NCBI GenBank assembly: GCA_003973505.1
Contig: QNXT01000288.1
Coordinates: 1-15,177, forward strand
Direction of reading: 5' to 3'
From: Bacteroidota bacterium
Lineage (GTDB): Bacteria > Bacteroidota > Bacteroidia > Bacteroidales > UBA1556
Length of the DNA stretch: 15,177 bases
Part shown: positions 13,034 through 15,177 of the stretch, one piece after another
Position numbering within the stretch: position 1 is the first letter of the stretch
How the letters are laid out: each line of letters begins with the position of its first letter
Notes under the pieces: generated by a model
What the model saw: the letters and a program-made list of their open reading frames with translations, nothing else
What the model was told of the DNA's origin: nothing
Database searches by the model: none
Position numbers and translations under genes: made by a program

Positions 13034-14102
13034 AATTTATATCAATGGAATACATAGCATTGCCCCTCAAGCATGCTTTGATAATGGATTTTTCGACAAT
13101 ACGCTGGATCAAACTCCAAAAATTTTTCTCGAAGTGATTCCTCCAAAATATACCGACTACATTCCCGGCAAGAAATTACGCCGAATGACCAAGGTAATCC
13201 GTTGGGGATTAATAGGAGCACAAAAAGCGATGGAAGATGCGCATGTAAATCAAATTGACTCCATCCTCGTAGGCACTGGAAATGGAAATATTAGCGATAC
13301 CCAAAAATTTCTAAATGCCATTCTAGACAATGGAGAGAAAATGCTTGTCCCTACTTCATTTGTGCAATCTACCAATAATACTGTAGCAGGAAATATTGCA
13401 TTAATGCTAAAAAACACCGGCTACAATATGACCTACACCCATCACAGTACTGCTTTCGAAATGTGCTTACTCGATGCACTAATGCAATTTGAAGATAAGG
13501 AAGCAAATGCCATTTTGGTAGGTGCTACCGATGAAATAACTCAGGAAAATGTCCTGTTACGAAATCAATGCGCACTTTGGATAAAAGAGGCTATTAACCC
13601 TTTAGACATATTTAAAATACCGACAAAGGCAGCACAAATGGGTGAAAGTGCCAGTTTCTTTGTTTTATCAAATAAAAAACAACAAAATACCTATGCCCAA
13701 TTAATTGATGTTGATCTTTTCTATCAAAAAACAACTGATGGAATAAGTAATCGCATTCATCATTTTCTACAAAAAAACAACATCCGAGAAGATGAAGTGG
13801 ATTTGATTCTGGGAGGTTTTAATGGCGTAAAGAAATACGACCAAACACTCGAAACACTTTTAAAAAGTTTATTCCCCAGCAGTTTAATTGCGGCATTCAA
13901 ACAGTTTGTAGGCGAACACCCTACCGCTTCAGCATTTGGCATGTGGATGGCTTCACAAATATTATCGGGGAAGAATATTCCCAAAGAGATTTATTATAAA
14001 CATATTCCCAAGGAAAAGAAAGAAATTAAAACCATACTTATTATTCAAAAAGCTTACCTTTCGGAAGAAGATTATGGAATGATATTATTGCGGCGAATCT
14101 AA
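13023..14102 (+). CDS. Ketosynthase-like chain-length-factor type protein (no active-site Cys)
   Basis: A 359-residue protein with the thiolase fold of beta-ketoacyl synthases. The segment STNNTVAGNIALMLKN and YTHHSTAFEMCLLDAL stand where a KS carries its TACSS nucleophile; here the position holds Thr/His/Ser and no cysteine. The later region GEHPTASAFGMW corresponds to the KS His loop. Absence of the cysteine and tight coupling to an intact KS are the signature of chain-length factors, which form a heterodimer with the KS and shape chain length. Aryl polyene clusters have such a pair. The start at 13023 is chosen for the AAAGGAGG box and 11-base overlap; a longer version from 12957 would lie wholly within the KS gene and add a non-family N-terminus. 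Only the role in polyene length is inferred. Confidence 0.85.
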   Translation: MQSKIYINGIHSIAPQACFDNGFFDNTLDQTPKIFLEVIPPKYTDYIPGKKLRRMTKVIRWGLIGAQKAMEDAHVNQIDSILVGTGNGNISDTQKFLNAILDNGEKMLVPTSFVQSTNNTVAGNIALMLKNTGYNMTYTHHSTAFEMCLLDALMQFEDKEANAILVGATDEITQENVLLRNQCALWIKEAINPLDIFKIPTKAAQMGESASFFVLSNKKQQNTYAQLIDVDLFYQKTTDGISNRIHHFLQKNNIREDEVDLILGGFNGVKKYDQTLETLLKSLFPSSLIAAFKQFVGEHPTASAFGMWMASQILSGKNIPKEIYYKHIPKEKKEIKTILIIQKAYLSEEDYGMILLRRI

Positions 14103-14130
14103 AAGCCCTTCAGTGTTATCAAACCAATTC

Positions 14131-14138
14131 TACTTTTG
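14131..14138 (+). promoter_or_regulatory. Possible -7 element of the RCC1 propeller gene
   Basis: TACTTTTG matches TAnnTTTG exactly and ends 22 bases before the ATG at 14161. No TTTG is seen at -33. It suggests the propeller gene is transcribed on its own and is not part of the KS/CLF message, though the 58-base gap would also allow read-through. Confidence 0.35.
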
Positions 14139-14160
14139 AGATGTTAAAAACCAAAATATT

Positions 14161-15177
14161 ATGAAGAAAACAATCTTTACCATTGCACTCATTTCAATTG
14201 CAGCCCTCGGCTTTGCGCAACTTCACTACACAAAAGTTTCAGCAGGATCAGAATTTAGCATGGCTTTACGCTCAGACAGTACGCTTTGGGCATGGGGTTT
14301 TAATGGCAATGGACAATTGGGCATTAATAGTACATCTACTCAAACCCAGCCAACAGCGGTTGACACAAACTCCAAATGGATTGATATAGAAACTGGAGCT
14401 TGGCATTGTATAGCCATTAAAGATGACGGTACACTTTGGGCATGGGGACTAAACACTCTGGGGCAATTAGGTGATGGAACAACTACCCAAAGGATTCAAC
14501 CCGTGCAAGTGGGCAGCGACCATGATTGGGCTGTTTTATCTGCCGGTCAAGCACATAATTTAGCATTAAAAAACGATAGTTCACTTTGGGCATGGGGCTA
14601 TAATGCAGCAGGAGGCATTGGCGATAGCACAACAATAAATAAACTCACTCCCACAGCCATATTACCCAATAAAAAATGGATTGCTATTGCCACAGGCGGA
14701 GCACATTCGTTGGCTATCGATCAAGCACATCATCTATATGCCTGGGGGAATAATACGGTTTATCAATTGGGCGATAGCACTACCACACAACGCATTGTCC
14801 CAACAATGATTGGGACTGACACAAATTGGATTGAAGTATCAGCTGGCTTTCAATTTAGCACTGCTATGAAAAGTAACCATAGTATTTGGAGCTGGGGGTT
14901 TAATGGGAATGCCCAATTGGGTGATGGCACAACAAGCAATGTAAAACAACCCAAACAAATTGGTTCTGACTTAGATTGGAAAAGCATAAATGCAGGTGCA
15001 AGTTTTTGTTTTGCGCTGAAAAATGACTCTACCCTTTGGGGATGGGGCTATAATGGTCAAGGACAATTGGGTACAAGTGATACACAACAAAAGAAATCGC
15101 CCATTCAAATTGGCGATGATAATGATTTCATTATGATTGCCCCCGCAGAAGGATTCTATTATAACGGTGTTTATGGA
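14161..15177 (+). CDS. Secreted RCC1-type beta-propeller protein, N-terminal part (runs off the right edge)
   Basis: The frame is open from ATG 14161 to the window end, 339 residues. Residues 1-19 form a signal peptide (MKKTIFTIALISIAALGFA, cleavage likely before Gln20). The mature part is made of RCC1/BNR-like blades, each with the pattern W-hydrophobic-aG...aLK-D-tLWAWGxNxxGQLGDGTT. The LWAWG motif starts at residues 42, 92, 142, 192, 242 and 292, an exact 50-residue period (150 bases) for six blades. The sequence after about residue 320 (FIMIAPAEGFYYNGVYG) departs from the pattern, so the propeller may close there or a new domain begin. The C-terminus, where a type IX secretion sorting domain would be expected in Bacteroidota, is beyond the window. 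It probably works in the envelope or outside the cell in protein or sugar binding. No link with the pigment pathway is shown other than proximity. Confidence 0.85.
   Translation, partial: MKKTIFTIALISIAALGFAQLHYTKVSAGSEFSMALRSDSTLWAWGFNGNGQLGINSTSTQTQPTAVDTNSKWIDIETGAWHCIAIKDDGTLWAWGLNTLGQLGDGTTTQRIQPVQVGSDHDWAVLSAGQAHNLALKNDSSLWAWGYNAAGGIGDSTTINKLTPTAILPNKKWIAIATGGAHSLAIDQAHHLYAWGNNTVYQLGDSTTTQRIVPTMIGTDTNWIEVSAGFQFSTAMKSNHSIWSWGFNGNAQLGDGTTSNVKQPKQIGSDLDWKSINAGASFCFALKNDSTLWGWGYNGQGQLGTSDTQQKKSPIQIGDDNDFIMIAPAEGFYYNGVYG

Noticed and set aside
14183..14389. A 68-codon plus-strand frame inside the propeller gene
   Set aside because: It is an out-of-frame reading of the RCC1 repeats; the correct frame starts at 14161 with a signal peptide and stays open to the edge.
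1..15177. tRNA or rRNA genes
   Set aside because: No cloverleaf with a GTTCGA-type T-loop and CCA-side pairing, nor conserved rRNA segments, were recognised in the gaps by eye.

Overview
The window is from a Bacteroidota genome. Evidence is the protein families present (flexirubin-type dialkylresorcinol genes, a DnaQ-UvrC-like fusion nuclease, a Bacteroidota-style S24 repressor), AT-rich intergenic DNA, several close matches to the Bacteroidota -7 promoter element TAnnTTTG, near-absence of Shine-Dalgarno sequences, and intergenic DNA full of short dispersed hairpin repeats. I cannot name a genus.

Layout. (1) 1-1064, minus strand: a two-gene unit with a well-formed promoter. Its first gene is a 219-residue protein that I suspect is a remote relative of the alkyladenine DNA glycosylase (AAG/MPG) fold. 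The second, coupled by an ATGA overlap, is the N-terminal part of an agmatine/peptidyl-arginine deiminase-like protein that runs off the left edge. (2) 1065-1533: non-coding, with a 91-bp nested palindromic element. (3) 1534-2313, minus: a cytoplasmic-looking SH3-NlpC/P60 peptidase. (4) 2314-2858: non-coding mosaic of G/C-run hairpins, then the promoter region of the next gene. (5) 2859-5208, plus: a LexA/CI-like XRE-S24 regulator followed by an exonuclease/GIY-YIG fusion with a UvrC-like four-cysteine motif, possibly a DNA-damage-response pair. (6) 5209-5682: non-coding, full of TTTGTG/CACAAA inverted repeats, ending in a palindrome-bearing promoter for darA. (7) 5683-11565, plus: darA, darB, a small unknown protein, a BtrH-like acyltransferase, an ABC exporter pair and an acyl carrier protein. 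(8) 11566-11821: a second TTTGTG/CACAAA repeat block. (9) 11822-14102, plus: a FabF-like ketosynthase overlapping a ketosynthase-like protein without the active-site cysteine (chain-length-factor type). (10) 14161-end: start of a secreted RCC1-type beta-propeller protein.

Regions 7-9 look like the dialkylresorcinol end of a flexirubin (aryl polyene-dialkylresorcinol ester) cluster. By family knowledge DarB condenses and cyclises two acyl chains and DarA aromatises the product to a 2,5-dialkylresorcinol. The ACP and KS/CLF pair would extend a polyene or acyl chain, the BtrH-like enzyme could transfer an ACP-bound acyl group, and the ABC pair would move a product or intermediate across the inner membrane. 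No ammonia lyase, ketoreductase, dehydratase, adenylating enzyme or phosphopantetheinyl transferase is visible here, so the cluster is either split or continues beyond the propeller gene. The boldest leads are the uncharacterised small protein and BtrH-like enzyme inside the dar operon, the exact palindrome in the darA promoter, and the AAG-like/deiminase-like pair at the left edge.
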